Shown: positions 15,542-25,325, counted from the first letter of the stretch. The stretch: DNA of 64,000 nucleotides from an uncultured Elusimicrobiales bacterium (GCA_910576915.1 CAJTJT010000002.1:62001-126000), one strand, 5' to 3'. Numbers and translations are program-made. The notes: a model not told the origin generated them from the sequence alone.

Positions 15542-18500
15542 TCATTTTTCCGCCGCGGTGAGCCGCTCGAAAAACGCCAGCGTTTCCGCCGCAAAGGAGG
15601 CCGGGTCTTTGCCGGCGGGGGGCGTAATATGCAGGCCGTCGCCGTTTTTGGATTTGATAAACTCCAAATTTTCCGCCCCGAAGCGGTTAAAAAGTTCGGC
15701 GGGCATGTTGGGCGGCATTTTGAACCGGCGCGTGAACAACAGCTCCAGGTTGCCGTCTATCCAGTCCATGTGGTAAATTTCCAGCCTGCCCGCGCGTGCG
15801 GAAAGCGAAAACAGAAGTGTTAGATTTAAAATTTCCTGCGGAACGGGCCCGCACAAATCGGCTAGGCGCGTTAAAATCTGCCGCGTTTTGGGTTCGTCCG
15901 CACCCATGAGTTCTTTATAGTATTTTAAGCGTTCTGCTTCGTCAGGCAGGTAGTCGGGCGGAATGTAAGCGGAGAGGGGGAGGCTGACGGTGGCGCGCGC
16001 CTTTGTTTCCGGCCGTTCTCCGCGCAGTTTTTTTACTTCGGCCGATACCAAATCGCAATACAGGCTGAGGCCCACCTCGTTTACGTAGCCATGCTGTTTT
16101 ACGCCCAACAGTTCGCCCGCGCCGCGGATTTCCATATCGCGCAGGGCCAGGCGGAAGCCGCTCCCGAGGTCGCCAAATTCCATGAGCGCGGCCAAACGCT
16201 GTTTGGCTTCTTCGGTAGGGTCTTTTTCCTCTTTGGGTTTCCAGTAGACGGCGGCCAGGTCGGCAAAGTTGTCTTCGGTCTGTTCGGATTTTTTAAACAG
16301 CCAGTCCGGGTGGAACAAATAGCAGAACGCCTTTTGGTCGCCGCGGCCGATACGTCCGCGCAGTTGGTAGAGCTGCGCGAGCCCGAAATTGTGGGCGTTT
16401 TCCACAATCAGCGTATTGGCGTTGGTGATGTCGATACCGGATTCGATGATGGTGGAGGCCAATAAAATATCGTATTTCCCGGCGTTAAAATCCCACAGCG
16501 TTTGTTCCAGTTCCTTTTCGTCCATTTGCCCGTGCGCCATACAAATACGCGCCTGCGGAACGAGTTTTTTTAGGAATAAATAGCGCGACTCCATGCTTTG
16601 CACGCTGTTGTACACATAGTAAATTTGGCCCCCGCGCGCGAGTTCCTGCGTAATGGCCGCGGCGGCAAGATCGTTATTCCACGCGGTGACGACGGTTTTT
16701 ATCGGCGTGCGGCCGCGGGGCGGCGTGTCGATAAGCGAAATATCGCGCAGGGAAGAAAGCGATTGGTTTAAGGTGCGCGGAATGGGCGTGGCGCTTAACA
16801 TCAAAGAGTGGACGCCGGAACTTTTGGCGCGGATTTTTTCTTTCTGTTTCACGCCGAAGCGGTGTTCTTCGTCAATAATTACGAGTCCCAAATCTTTAAA
16901 TGCAATATCTTGGCTCATTAAACGATGCGTGCCGATAATGATATCGCACACGCCGTTTTTAAGTTCTTCTATTACTTTGCGCTGTTCTTTGGCGGTCTGA
17001 AAGCGGCACAGCATGCGTATGTTGACGGGAAAACCCGCCATGCGTTTGGAAAACGTTTTGTAATGCTGGGCGGCCAAAATGGTGGTGGGCACCAGCACCA
17101 TGACTTGCTTGCCCGATAACGCCACACGCAGCGCGGCGCGCATGGCGACTTCCGTTTTTCCGAATCCCACGTCGCCCACCAGCACGCGGTCCATGGGCTT
17201 TGGCAGGTCCAAATCGTGCAACGTTTCGCGGATGGCTTGTTCCTGCCCGGCGGTGAGCGTATAAGGGAAAGAGTCGGCAAATTCCTGTTCAATGCGCGCG
17301 TCGCCCGGCACTTCGGGCGCGGGGGTGGCTTGGCGCAGGGCTTCGAGCTTTAAAATTTCTTTCGCGGTTTTTTGCGCTTCTTCTTTCACGCGTTTTTTAA
17401 CTTCTTTCCACGTGATTCCGCCCAACACGGACAAAGCCGGTTTCTTGCCGCCCGCGCCGATGTATTTTTGCACTTTTTTAAAATCGTACATGGGTACGTA
17501 CAGACGGCTGCCGCGGCGGTATTCAATGATCAGGCAGTCGGTGGGATTGTCGTCCGGGTCCATTACCTGGAGCCCCAGGTAGCGGCCGATGCCGTGTTCC
17601 TGGTGGACGACGTAATCGCCCGCCTGTAGTTCTTTAAAACGTACGCGTTTGGCGCCTTCTACGTCAAAATGTTTGACGACTTTGGCCGCGTTGAAACGGC
17701 GGTTCAAAATTTCGTTGGTGGTGATGAACGCAATTTTATCGTGCGGGCTGTAGAAGCCCTGCGTCAGCGGCGAAATGCGAAAGCGCGCCGTTTTAAAATG
17801 CGGGTAATCGGCCGCCAGTTCCGTCATGCGGTCCAGTTCCCCGCGGTTTAAACAGCAGATGTTTACCGCAAGTCCCTGTTTTTGCAGAGAGGAAATTTCC
17901 CGCTCCACCAGTTCCATGTTGGCGTTAAAAGGAATGTTGGATTTTAAGCCGCAGTCGCGTGCGTCCGCACTTGGAAGCGCGCGGATAACGGCCGCGGCGG
18001 AATAATTTTCCGGCGTGAAATCCGGGTCTGGCTCGTCGAAAATAAAGGAGCAGCCGGTTAAAAAATCGGTCAGCACGGCGGGAGTCTGTTCAAAAGAAAG
18101 CGGGATGATGACGGCTTCGTCCGCGTGTTCTTTGGTGTTTTGCGTATCCAGGTCGAATGCGCTGATAAGGTCCACGCGGTTGCCCGCAAAATACAAGCGT
18201 AACGGTTCCGGGCGCAGGGGGGAAAACACGTCCACCACGCTCCCGCGCGCGGCGTATTGGCCGGGCGTTTCGGCATATTCTTCGCGCGTATATCCGGCTG
18301 CTTCCAGTTTATCTAAGAGTTCCTGGCGGCGCAGAGTGTCCCCGTGTTTGACGGTAAACGTGCGGTTTAAAAATTCACCGGGTTCCGGCAGGGGGGCGGA
18401 TAAAGCGTCGTAGTACGCGCAGGTAAGGCGTGCCCCGGCCGGGGCCGTAAGCAGTTGGTACAGCGCGGCCAAACGGCCCGTATCCGTTTCCGGAAACAGC

Positions 18501-18685
18501 GAAACTGCGGCGTTTTGCGGCGCAAATTCCCGCGCCGCTTCGGCAAAATCGTCCGCGTCTTTATCGGTAACAAACAGGATGTTTTTATGGTTTTTTAGGT
18601 AATTTTGGCAAACGAAGTACGCCTTTGCGGCGCCGTTGGGCAGGCCGCAGAAAAGTTGAACGGGGGTTGCTTCTTTGTTGTTCAT
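15542..18685 (-). CDS. mfd: Transcription-repair coupling factor Mfd
   Basis: 1047 residues. Mfd displaces RNA polymerase stalled at lesions and recruits UvrA. Order: UvrB-like N-terminal region, the CarD-type RNA polymerase interaction domain (LQAGDYVVHQEHGIGRYLGL), superfamily 2 translocase with Walker A GDVGFGKTE and DEEHRFG Walker B, motif VI QLRGRIGRG, and the C-terminal UvrA-masking D7 domain. Slightly shorter than E. coli Mfd (1148), mainly in the N-terminal module. 14 nt separate it from the downstream lipoprotein gene. Confidence 0.97.
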   Translation of the reverse strand: MNNKEATPVQLFCGLPNGAAKAYFVCQNYLKNHKNILFVTDKDADDFAEAAREFAPQNAAVSLFPETDTGRLAALYQLLTAPAGARLTCAYYDALSAPLPEPGEFLNRTFTVKHGDTLRRQELLDKLEAAGYTREEYAETPGQYAARGSVVDVFSPLRPEPLRLYFAGNRVDLISAFDLDTQNTKEHADEAVIIPLSFEQTPAVLTDFLTGCSFIFDEPDPDFTPENYSAAAVIRALPSADARDCGLKSNIPFNANMELVEREISSLQKQGLAVNICCLNRGELDRMTELAADYPHFKTARFRISPLTQGFYSPHDKIAFITTNEILNRRFNAAKVVKHFDVEGAKRVRFKELQAGDYVVHQEHGIGRYLGLQVMDPDDNPTDCLIIEYRRGSRLYVPMYDFKKVQKYIGAGGKKPALSVLGGITWKEVKKRVKEEAQKTAKEILKLEALRQATPAPEVPGDARIEQEFADSFPYTLTAGQEQAIRETLHDLDLPKPMDRVLVGDVGFGKTEVAMRAALRVALSGKQVMVLVPTTILAAQHYKTFSKRMAGFPVNIRMLCRFQTAKEQRKVIEELKNGVCDIIIGTHRLMSQDIAFKDLGLVIIDEEHRFGVKQKEKIRAKSSGVHSLMLSATPIPRTLNQSLSSLRDISLIDTPPRGRTPIKTVVTAWNNDLAAAAITQELARGGQIYYVYNSVQSMESRYLFLKKLVPQARICMAHGQMDEKELEQTLWDFNAGKYDILLASTIIESGIDITNANTLIVENAHNFGLAQLYQLRGRIGRGDQKAFCYLFHPDWLFKKSEQTEDNFADLAAVYWKPKEEKDPTEEAKQRLAALMEFGDLGSGFRLALRDMEIRGAGELLGVKQHGYVNEVGLSLYCDLVSAEVKKLRGERPETKARATVSLPLSAYIPPDYLPDEAERLKYYKELMGADEPKTRQILTRLADLCGPVPQEILNLTLLFSLSARAGRLEIYHMDWIDGNLELLFTRRFKMPPNMPAELFNRFGAENLEFIKSKNGDGLHITPPAGKDPASFAAETLAFFERLTAAEK

Positions 18686-18721
18686 AGGCCCGGAGCGTTT
18701 TTTATTCCGGGCGGAACCCGG

Positions 18722-20857
18722 TTAAAAACTCTGAGGTTCCGTTCCGGTGATGAACGCTTCTAAAAATTTGTTCCGTTCGGTGGGCATCGCCAGTTTGCCC
18801 GTGATGGGGTTCACATACGCAAACGAAATACCTTCCGGCACGGTAAAGTCGTCATTCGGTTCGTCTTTTAAAATTTCCTGCATGATTTCCGTCCACCAGC
18901 GGGCGGTGGTGCTGCCGGTAAAACGCGCGCCTTTTTCGTGGGAGGCGTCGTCATCGTAGCCCATCCAGGCGGCGGCCGCGGTGCGCGGCGTCATGCCCAC
19001 AAACCACATGTCGCGGTGGCTTTGGGTGGTGCCCGTTTTGCCCGCGATGTTGCGCCCCAGCCGCGCGACGTACGCGCCGCTTCCGCGCTGGGTAACGCCT
19101 TTCATCATGTTGATTAACAGGTAAGAATTTTGCGGCGAAAATTCGGCCGATTCAATCGGAATATGCTGTTCCAAAATGCGTCCGTTGGCGTCTTCCACGC
19201 GTTCAATATAATAGTTGTCCGTATGAATCCCGCCGTTTGCGAAGGTAGATAAAGCGGCCAAATGTTCGTCCATTTGCACCACGCTTACGCCGAGCGCCAG
19301 CGCGGGCACGCGGGGAAGCGCGGCGGTAATGCCTGCCTTGCGCGCAACGCGCACCACACTGGGTACGCCTACCGCGTCAATCAAGTTGACGGCCACCAGG
19401 TTTTTGGATTTTTCAAGCGCTTTTCTAAGCGTAATCCACCCTTCGTTGCGTCCGCCGTAGTTCTGCGGCACCCAGACGTTAAATTCTTTGCTGGCAATGA
19501 AATTTTGTTTGGCCAGGTCGAGCGAATAAAGGTCGGAATTTTCGTCGAACGTGCGCCAGTTTCGGCCGTCGTAATAGAACATGGTGGGCAAATCTTTCAC
19601 CAGCGTGGCCGGCGTGTAGCCTTTTTGCAAAGCGGCCATCCAAACATAAGGTTTGAACGAAGAACCCGGCTGGCGTTTGGCCTGCGTGGCGCGGTTGAAT
19701 TTGCTTTCGTCAAAACCGCGTCCGCCCACCATTACGCGCACGGCCCCGGTTTTTACGTCGCGCACCATAAACGCACCCTGCAGGCGGGGATAGTCCGCCT
19801 TGGGGTCTTTTTCGGCGGAATCTTCTTCGTCCGTTTCGGTCTGCGCTTCGGCTTCGGAGTCGTTGGGGTCGATTTCGATGCCTAACCCTTTGGCCACCTG
19901 TTCGTCATATTCCTGGAGTTTTTGGTTCATCACCTTTTCGGCCAGGGCCTGGTGTTCAATGTCGATGGTGGTGTAAATGTTAAGGCCCGCTTTCCACAAT
20001 ACGTCCATGCCGTATTTGGGTTCCAGCACGCGGCGGATGTGCTCAATAAAGTATTGGCCCGGTTTGTCTTCCGGCGCGGGCTGTTTTTCGGGCAGGGGTT
20101 CGGCCTTGGCTTTTTCCAGTTCGTCTTTGGAAATATAGTTCTGCTGGTGCATTACGTCCAGCACCAGGTTGCGCCGCTGGCGCGCCAAATCCGGGTTGGC
20201 AAAGGGATTGTAACGGCCCGGGGCGGGAATAAGCCCCACGATGAGCGCAGCCTCGCCGGTGGTCAGTTCGGAAAGTTCTTTGTCGAAGTATTTTTTTGCG
20301 GCCGCTTTTACGCCGTACGCACCGCTGCCCAGGTAAATTTCGTTTAAATAAAGCTGTAAAATTTCGGGCTTGCTGAACTGGTGCTCGATTTGAATGGCCA
20401 AAATAATTTCGCGGATTTTGCGGATGAGCTTTTTCTCCTGCGTTAAAAACACGCCGCGCGAAAGCTGCTGGGTAAGCGTGGAGGCCCCTTGTTTGGCGCG
20501 TCCGCTGATAAGGTCGTGCAGTAACGCGCGGATAATGCCGCGGATGGAAAAACCGGCGTGTTTAAAAAAATCGCGGTCTTCCATGGCCACTACGGCGTTT
20601 TGCAGGTCTACCGGGATGTCCTCCAGCGGTACCATACTGCGTTTTTCGATGGAAAATTCGTGTATTAAGGTATTGTTACGGTCGAAAACTTTGGTGGTGA
20701 GGGACGGCGTGTACTCTTCCATCTCATACACCGGGGGCAGGCCGGAAAAGATATAACGCATAAATACGGCGCACAAAATAATAAATACAAACAGCCCCGC
20801 CAGCGCGGAGAAAATAAAAGGTTTGGAGGTTACGATTTTTTTTAGTTTCCGGACCAT
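18722..20857 (-). CDS. Bifunctional penicillin-binding protein 1A
   Basis: 711 residues: one N-terminal transmembrane helix (about residues 13-34), a GT51 glycosyltransferase domain (EDRDFFKHAGF and the block GASTLTQQLSRG), an OB/UB-like insertion with an acidic segment, and a transpeptidase domain with the SxxK serine in GSSFKPYVW, SxN as SKN, and KTGT. It polymerises and crosslinks peptidoglycan at the inner membrane. First gene of the minus-strand run and divergent from the histidine kinase across 123 bp. All catalytic motifs are present. Confidence 0.96.
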   Translation of the reverse strand: MVRKLKKIVTSKPFIFSALAGLFVFIILCAVFMRYIFSGLPPVYEMEEYTPSLTTKVFDRNNTLIHEFSIEKRSMVPLEDIPVDLQNAVVAMEDRDFFKHAGFSIRGIIRALLHDLISGRAKQGASTLTQQLSRGVFLTQEKKLIRKIREIILAIQIEHQFSKPEILQLYLNEIYLGSGAYGVKAAAKKYFDKELSELTTGEAALIVGLIPAPGRYNPFANPDLARQRRNLVLDVMHQQNYISKDELEKAKAEPLPEKQPAPEDKPGQYFIEHIRRVLEPKYGMDVLWKAGLNIYTTIDIEHQALAEKVMNQKLQEYDEQVAKGLGIEIDPNDSEAEAQTETDEEDSAEKDPKADYPRLQGAFMVRDVKTGAVRVMVGGRGFDESKFNRATQAKRQPGSSFKPYVWMAALQKGYTPATLVKDLPTMFYYDGRNWRTFDENSDLYSLDLAKQNFIASKEFNVWVPQNYGGRNEGWITLRKALEKSKNLVAVNLIDAVGVPSVVRVARKAGITAALPRVPALALGVSVVQMDEHLAALSTFANGGIHTDNYYIERVEDANGRILEQHIPIESAEFSPQNSYLLINMMKGVTQRGSGAYVARLGRNIAGKTGTTQSHRDMWFVGMTPRTAAAAWMGYDDDASHEKGARFTGSTTARWWTEIMQEILKDEPNDDFTVPEGISFAYVNPITGKLAMPTERNKFLEAFITGTEPQSF

Positions 20858-20980
20858 ATTCCTAAATTATATCAAAAATACCGCAGCCGGAACGGCGGGG
20901 GTGTTTTCTTACCCTTTTGCAATAGTAAAACGGGTGCAAACTATAGTAAAATAATAAGGTAGTACAGTAAGGGGTTTATT

Positions 20981-22114
20981 ATGGTAAAAAAACAGAAAAC
21001 GGCAAAAACGCCGTCCGCTTGCGACGGCTGCAACGCGCAGGAACATTGTTCTTGCGTGGGCCAGGACGGTTGCCCGCGCAAAACGGATTCGGACCGCTTT
21101 GCCCGCATTAAACAGCACGGCATAGAAGGTTATGACGTGGTGGCGCTTGTGAATCCCAAAACGCTGGTGGTTACGACGCTTAGCAATGTGTCGGGCAATT
21201 TGTCTGAAGCCGATTTGGAAGGCGGTCGCGAAGTACACATGCATGCTTTGGAATCCGCACTTAAAAACGGTGTTTACCATTATGAATGGAGCATCGAAAA
21301 AAACAGGCAGCGTCTGTATTACCAAACCACTTTCATTCCTTTAGGCGGCCCCACGGGCAGTGTAAAACGCGTGCTCGCGTTAGTGCGTGATATTTCGGAC
21401 TGGGGCGAAGTGGGCGGACATATGCTGAAAGACTGGTCCTCCCCGCGTACGTTTTCCCAAATTTTGCTGGCCGCGCGCGAAACGGAAAAGAAGGCCATTT
21501 CCAAAGCGCTGCATGACGAAATCGGCTCCACCGCCGTTATTTTGCCCGCGCTGTTGGGCATTGTAAAAGCCAGCGTAAAAAAAGGCGACCAAAAGCAGGC
21601 GCTTTTGGATATTGCCAAGCTGGACGGCCAAATTAAAGAAAGCGTGGAGCGCGTGAAAAATATCGTCGTGTCCCTGCGTCCGCCAAGTTTGGAAAACGAC
21701 GGCGCGCTGGGCGGCGCCGTGCGCGACATGCTGGAAAACATCAGTTCGTTTATCCATATTCCGTACACGTTTGACTATAAACCCATTACGGGGGAGAGCG
21801 GCGTGTCGGACAGTGTAAAAATTTTGCTCTACCGCATTGTGCAGGAAGCGCTTAACAACATCGTGAAGCACGCAAACGCCAAACACATTTACGTGCTGTT
21901 GGAGCGCGAGGACGGAGAAGTCCGGCTGGTGGTAGAAGATGACGGGGTAGGCTTTAAGCCTTCCAAACAGCGTTCCATCCGTCACGTGGGTCTTTTGGCT
22001 ATGAAAGACAGCGTGGAGTTGTTGGGCGGAACGATTGCCATTAAAAGCGCGCCCGGCAAGGGCACCCGTATTGAGGTGCGCTGCCCGAGCGTGGTTTATG
22101 GGGGGAAAGAATAA
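20981..22114 (+). CDS. NarL-family sensor histidine kinase with N-terminal cysteine cluster
   Basis: 377 residues and apparently cytosolic: no transmembrane segment is visible. Residues 14, 17, 23, 25 and 31 are Cys, just before a PAS-like domain (about 40-130). The HisKA_3 dimerisation helix has the phospho-accepting His in ALHDEIG (His178), and a GHKL ATPase domain with NNIVKHANA and DDGVGF boxes follows. The Cys cluster suggests a metal or Fe-S ligand, as in oxygen/redox-sensing NreB-type kinases, but the spacing is different. The partner regulator begins 2 nt after the stop. Shine-Dalgarno aagggg lies 7 nt before the start. Confidence 0.92.
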   Translation: MVKKQKTAKTPSACDGCNAQEHCSCVGQDGCPRKTDSDRFARIKQHGIEGYDVVALVNPKTLVVTTLSNVSGNLSEADLEGGREVHMHALESALKNGVYHYEWSIEKNRQRLYYQTTFIPLGGPTGSVKRVLALVRDISDWGEVGGHMLKDWSSPRTFSQILLAARETEKKAISKALHDEIGSTAVILPALLGIVKASVKKGDQKQALLDIAKLDGQIKESVERVKNIVVSLRPPSLENDGALGGAVRDMLENISSFIHIPYTFDYKPITGESGVSDSVKILLYRIVQEALNNIVKHANAKHIYVLLEREDGEVRLVVEDDGVGFKPSKQRSIRHVGLLAMKDSVELLGGTIAIKSAPGKGTRIEVRCPSVVYGGKE

Positions 22115-22116
22115 AC

Positions 22117-22764
22117 ATGAAGAAAAAAATCGTATTGGCGGACGACCATGCCATCGTAAGAAACGGCGTCCGCGCCGTACTGGAAACCTTGGGTAAGGAT
22201 TTGGAAATCGTGGCCGAAGTTTCCAACGGAAAAGACTTGGTGGAATATGCCCAAAAAAATCCCGCCGACGTTTACGTGGTGGATATTTCCATGCCGGTGC
22301 TCAACGGGATTGAAGCCGTGGAGCGGATGGTAAAAAACAATCCGGACACCAAAGTCGTCATGCTCAGCATGTACGACGACCGGGTGTCGGTGGAAAAATC
22401 GCTCAAAGCGGGCGCGAAAGGATATATCGTAAAAGTATCCGCGGCGGACGAAATCGTCGACGCGGTGGAAGAAGTGGCCGCCGGACGCTTTTATCTGTGC
22501 AGCAAAGTTTCCAAATATATCGTGCAGGGATTCTTGGGCAAAACCACTTCGCGCAAGCGCGACGCCACGGGCCTTACGCCCAAAGAAAAAGAAGTGTTGC
22601 AGCTTATCGCCGAAGGGTACAGCAGCAAGCAAATCGCCAAAACGTTTAACTTGTCGCTTAACACCATTCACGTGCACCGCAACAACATTATGAAAAAGCT
22701 CGGCATCCACAAACAGGCCGAGTTGGTGCGCTACGCCATTAAAGAAGGCATCGCGCAACTGTAA
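22117..22764 (+). CDS. LuxR/NarL-family response regulator
   Basis: 215 residues: a receiver domain with acidic pair Asp9/Asp10, phosphoacceptor Asp56 (VVDISMP) and the conserved Lys in GYIVKVSA; then a LuxR-type helix-turn-helix (LTPKEKEVLQLIAEGYSSKQIAKTF). It should bind DNA when phosphorylated by the kinase encoded just upstream. The targets are unknown. Confidence 0.96.
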   Translation: MKKKIVLADDHAIVRNGVRAVLETLGKDLEIVAEVSNGKDLVEYAQKNPADVYVVDISMPVLNGIEAVERMVKNNPDTKVVMLSMYDDRVSVEKSLKAGAKGYIVKVSAADEIVDAVEEVAAGRFYLCSKVSKYIVQGFLGKTTSRKRDATGLTPKEKEVLQLIAEGYSSKQIAKTFNLSLNTIHVHRNNIMKKLGIHKQAELVRYAIKEGIAQL

Positions 22765-22776
22765 TAAAGGATTCTT

Positions 22777-23382
22777 ATGCGTATTATTGCTGGAACCGCC
22801 CGCGGGCGGAGAATTTTTTCCGTATCTAAAAATCTGCCGGTAAAGCCGATTTCGGACCGTATCAAACAGTCGCTGTTTGATATTTTGCGCCCGCGCATTA
22901 CCGGGGCCATCATGCTGGATTTGTTCGCCGGGACGGGCAACGTGTCTTTGGAAGCGCTGTCGCGCGGGGCGCTTAAAACCGTGATGGTGGACCGCGAACC
23001 CGCGTGCATTAAAAACATTCACCGCAACCTGGAACACCTGGGATTTGCGGACCGCGCCAAAGTGCTCCGCGGCGACGTGTTAAAACCGCTCGACTGGCTG
23101 ATGCCCTACAGCGACAACGAAGGCTACGACATTATTTTCATGGGCCCGCCGTACCGCGACATTAACAACAAAATGCTCTCGTTTTCGGAGCCTGCGTTAA
23201 AAAACGTGGCCGACTCGCGCCTGCTTTCTCCTAATGGGATTATTGTGCTTCAAAACCACAAGACGGAAGAGTTTGCCGTTCCCGCTTCGCTGGAAGTCTA
23301 CCGCGTGGAAAAATACGGCGATACGTTAGTGCATTTTATGCGCGCCGCCCAAAAAGACGAAAAGGACGCTTCCCATGTATAG
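22777..23382 (+). CDS. rsmD: 16S rRNA (guanine966-N2)-methyltransferase RsmD
   Basis: 201 residues. SAM-dependent methylation of G966 in 16S rRNA. The N-terminal MRIIAGTARGRRI and the P-(I)SDRIKQSLFDIL block are diagnostic, and the SAM-binding DLFAGTGNVSLEALSRGA is intact. The catalytic motif that is normally (D/N)PPY reads GPPY here (FMGPPYRD), removing the acidic or amide side chain. The stop overlaps the following nuclease gene by 8 nt. Function is therefore likely but the active site is atypical. Confidence 0.92.
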   Translation: MRIIAGTARGRRIFSVSKNLPVKPISDRIKQSLFDILRPRITGAIMLDLFAGTGNVSLEALSRGALKTVMVDREPACIKNIHRNLEHLGFADRAKVLRGDVLKPLDWLMPYSDNEGYDIIFMGPPYRDINNKMLSFSEPALKNVADSRLLSPNGIIVLQNHKTEEFAVPASLEVYRVEKYGDTLVHFMRAAQKDEKDASHV

Positions 23383-24121
23383 CGACGTATACGAGCTGAA
23401 CTACTCCAAAATCAAAACGTACATGGAGTGCCCGCTTCTGTATAAATATAAGTATATGGAAAACAAGCGGGAAGGCTTGGTGCCGGCTTCGTCCTTGGGC
23501 GTATCCATTCACCGCGCGCTGGAAGAATACCACCGCAACTCCAACGACCCGTCCGAACTTTTATCGTATTACGACGACTGCTGGCTCGGCGCGGGCTATT
23601 CGTCCGCCGGCGAGCAGATGGAGTGGTATTTAAAAGGCAAAAAGATGCTGGAAACGTACGCCGAGCGCGAATACGAACGCAAAACGACGGTGGACAGCAC
23701 GGAACGCGAATTTATTTTTCAGGAAGGCCAATGGACGCTGCGCGGCAAAATCGACCGTATCGACAAACACCCGGACGGCTCCTGGGAAGTAATCGACTAT
23801 AAAACCGGGACGGATGTGGATTTGTCTTTGGCGGTGACGGATTCCCTGCAGATGGGGATTTACGCCGTCGGCGCGCGCCGTGCGTGGAACATGCAAAAAG
23901 GCAAAGCCACGTTCTATTTCGTAGCGTTTGACAAAACCGTCAGCGCGCCGTTTGACGCGTTTGACGAAAAGAAAATTTTGGATACGTTTATCGACATCGG
24001 CAAGAAAATTGAAGTCGGCGATTTCGAGCCGAATCTGGAACACTGCGCCGTTTGCCCGTTTAACACGCGGTGCGAAAAATCGTGCGCGGTTCCGCCTCCG
24101 GCTCCGGCCGCGGCGGAATAG
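23375..24121 (+). CDS. RecB/Cas4-like PD-(D/E)XK nuclease family protein
   Basis: 248 residues of the PDDEXK_1 (RecB C-terminal/AddB nuclease) type. It starts with the LNYSKIKTYMECP block and has the catalytic GKIDRID ... EVIDYKTGT. It carries one Cys near the N-terminus (MECP) and three at the C-terminus (CAVCPFNTRC), the 1+3 pattern that binds a [4Fe-4S] cluster in AddB and Cas4 proteins. Overlaps rsmD by 8 nt. There is no CRISPR array or cas gene nearby, so a general DNA repair role is more likely than Cas4. Confidence 0.85.
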   Translation: MYSDVYELNYSKIKTYMECPLLYKYKYMENKREGLVPASSLGVSIHRALEEYHRNSNDPSELLSYYDDCWLGAGYSSAGEQMEWYLKGKKMLETYAEREYERKTTVDSTEREFIFQEGQWTLRGKIDRIDKHPDGSWEVIDYKTGTDVDLSLAVTDSLQMGIYAVGARRAWNMQKGKATFYFVAFDKTVSAPFDAFDEKKILDTFIDIGKKIEVGDFEPNLEHCAVCPFNTRCEKSCAVPPPAPAAAE

Positions 24122-24137
24122 TTCCGTATGTTTTTAT

Positions 24138-24163
24138 AAGCCCGCCTTCGGGCGGGTTTTTTA
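24138..24163 (+). terminator. Terminator before proB
   Basis: agcccgcc/ggcgggtt stem with loop ttc and TTTTTTA, ending the histidine kinase-rsmD-nuclease run. Confidence 0.88.
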
Positions 24164-24176
24164 TATTTGGGGAGTT

Positions 24177-25319
24177 ATGAAAGACATTATTAAAAACGCA
24201 AAAAGAATTGTTATTAAATTCGGCACCAACGCGCTCAGCGCGGACGACGGGGATTTGTCCCTTTCCCGCCTGTATTCGTTTTTGGAAGACATCGCCGCCC
24301 TGCACCGCCGGGGAAAAGAAATTTTGGTGGTAACGTCGGGCGCGGTGGGCGTCGGCCGGCGCATTTTGGGGCTTACGCAACAGGACGAAGGCGTTTCTTT
24401 AAAACAGGCGTGTGCGGCCGTTGGCCAAACCAGCCTGATGAAAATTTACGAGGACGGTTTTAAACGTTTGGGCATTACGGCGGCGCAGGTTTTGCTGACC
24501 GAGGACGATTTCGCCAACCGCGCGCGTTATTTAAGTTTGCGTGATACGCTCAGCCGTTTATTGGAACTTAACTGTATTCCCGTTATCAACCAAAACGACA
24601 CAGTATCCACCAACGAGCTGCGCGGATATAAAGATAAAGGCGTAAAAGTCTGCTTTGGCGATAACGACAAACTTTCCGCCCTGGTGGCGAGCGGGCTCGA
24701 TGCGGACCTTTTGTGTATTATGAGCGACGTGGAAGGCCTGTATAACGGCGACCCGCGCAAAGATAAAAACGCCAAACTGATTTCCCGCGTCAAAGGCGTG
24801 ACGGAAGAGGTGGAAGCGCTCGGTTTTTGCGCTTCGTCGCGCGGGCGCGGCGGCATGAAAACCAAGCTGGAAGCCGCCAAAGTGGTTACGCGTTCCGGCG
24901 CGGCCATGGTGATTGCGTACGGCAAACGTTCCGGCGCGGTGGGGGCGGTGTTCGGGCCGGAATTTAAAGGCACGCTGTTTGAACCCGTCGAACATTTGCC
25001 GGGCAAAAAATTATGGCTGGCCTATGCCACCAACGTTTCGGGCGGCGTGCGCGTCAACGCGGGGGCCGAAAAAGCGCTGTGCGAGAAAGGGTCTTCCCTC
25101 TTGCCCGCCGGAATTACCGCCGTGGAGGGCGAGTTTGAAGCCGGCGACGCCGTGTATATTCTGGACGAGTCCGGCAAAGAATTGGCGCGGGGGCTCGCCA
25201 ATTATTCTTCCGACGACTGCCGCAAAATTGCGGGGCTCAAGTCGGAAGAAATCGCCAAAAAGCTCGGCTTTAAAAATTACGACGAAGCCGTCCACCGCGA
25301 CAACATCGTTTTATTGTGA
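24177..25319 (+). CDS. proB: Glutamate 5-kinase
   Basis: 380 residues. The first committed step of proline synthesis: ATP + glutamate to gamma-glutamyl phosphate. Motifs: RIVIKFGTNALS, SGAVGVGRRIL, INQNDTVST, FGDNDKLSALVA, GRGGMKTK. A C-terminal PUA domain (GLANYSSDDCRKIAG) is present. The open frame extends further upstream, but ggggag six bases before ATG 24177 and homology fix the start; the upstream part overlaps the nuclease gene and a terminator. First of proB-proA-proC. Confidence 0.97.
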   Translation: MKDIIKNAKRIVIKFGTNALSADDGDLSLSRLYSFLEDIAALHRRGKEILVVTSGAVGVGRRILGLTQQDEGVSLKQACAAVGQTSLMKIYEDGFKRLGITAAQVLLTEDDFANRARYLSLRDTLSRLLELNCIPVINQNDTVSTNELRGYKDKGVKVCFGDNDKLSALVASGLDADLLCIMSDVEGLYNGDPRKDKNAKLISRVKGVTEEVEALGFCASSRGRGGMKTKLEAAKVVTRSGAAMVIAYGKRSGAVGAVFGPEFKGTLFEPVEHLPGKKLWLAYATNVSGGVRVNAGAEKALCEKGSSLLPAGITAVEGEFEAGDAVYILDESGKELARGLANYSSDDCRKIAGLKSEEIAKKLGFKNYDEAVHRDNIVLL

Positions 25320-25325
25320 GGAATT

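Noticed and set aside
23375..24121. Cas4 and a CRISPR system
   Set aside because: The protein has the Cas4/AddB fold and cysteines, but there is no repeat-spacer array or cas1/cas2 in the window, and it is cotranscribed with rsmD.
23928..24176. N-terminal extension of ProB
   Set aside because: It overlaps the nuclease gene and its terminator and is very basic. Ribosome site and homology fix the start at 24177.
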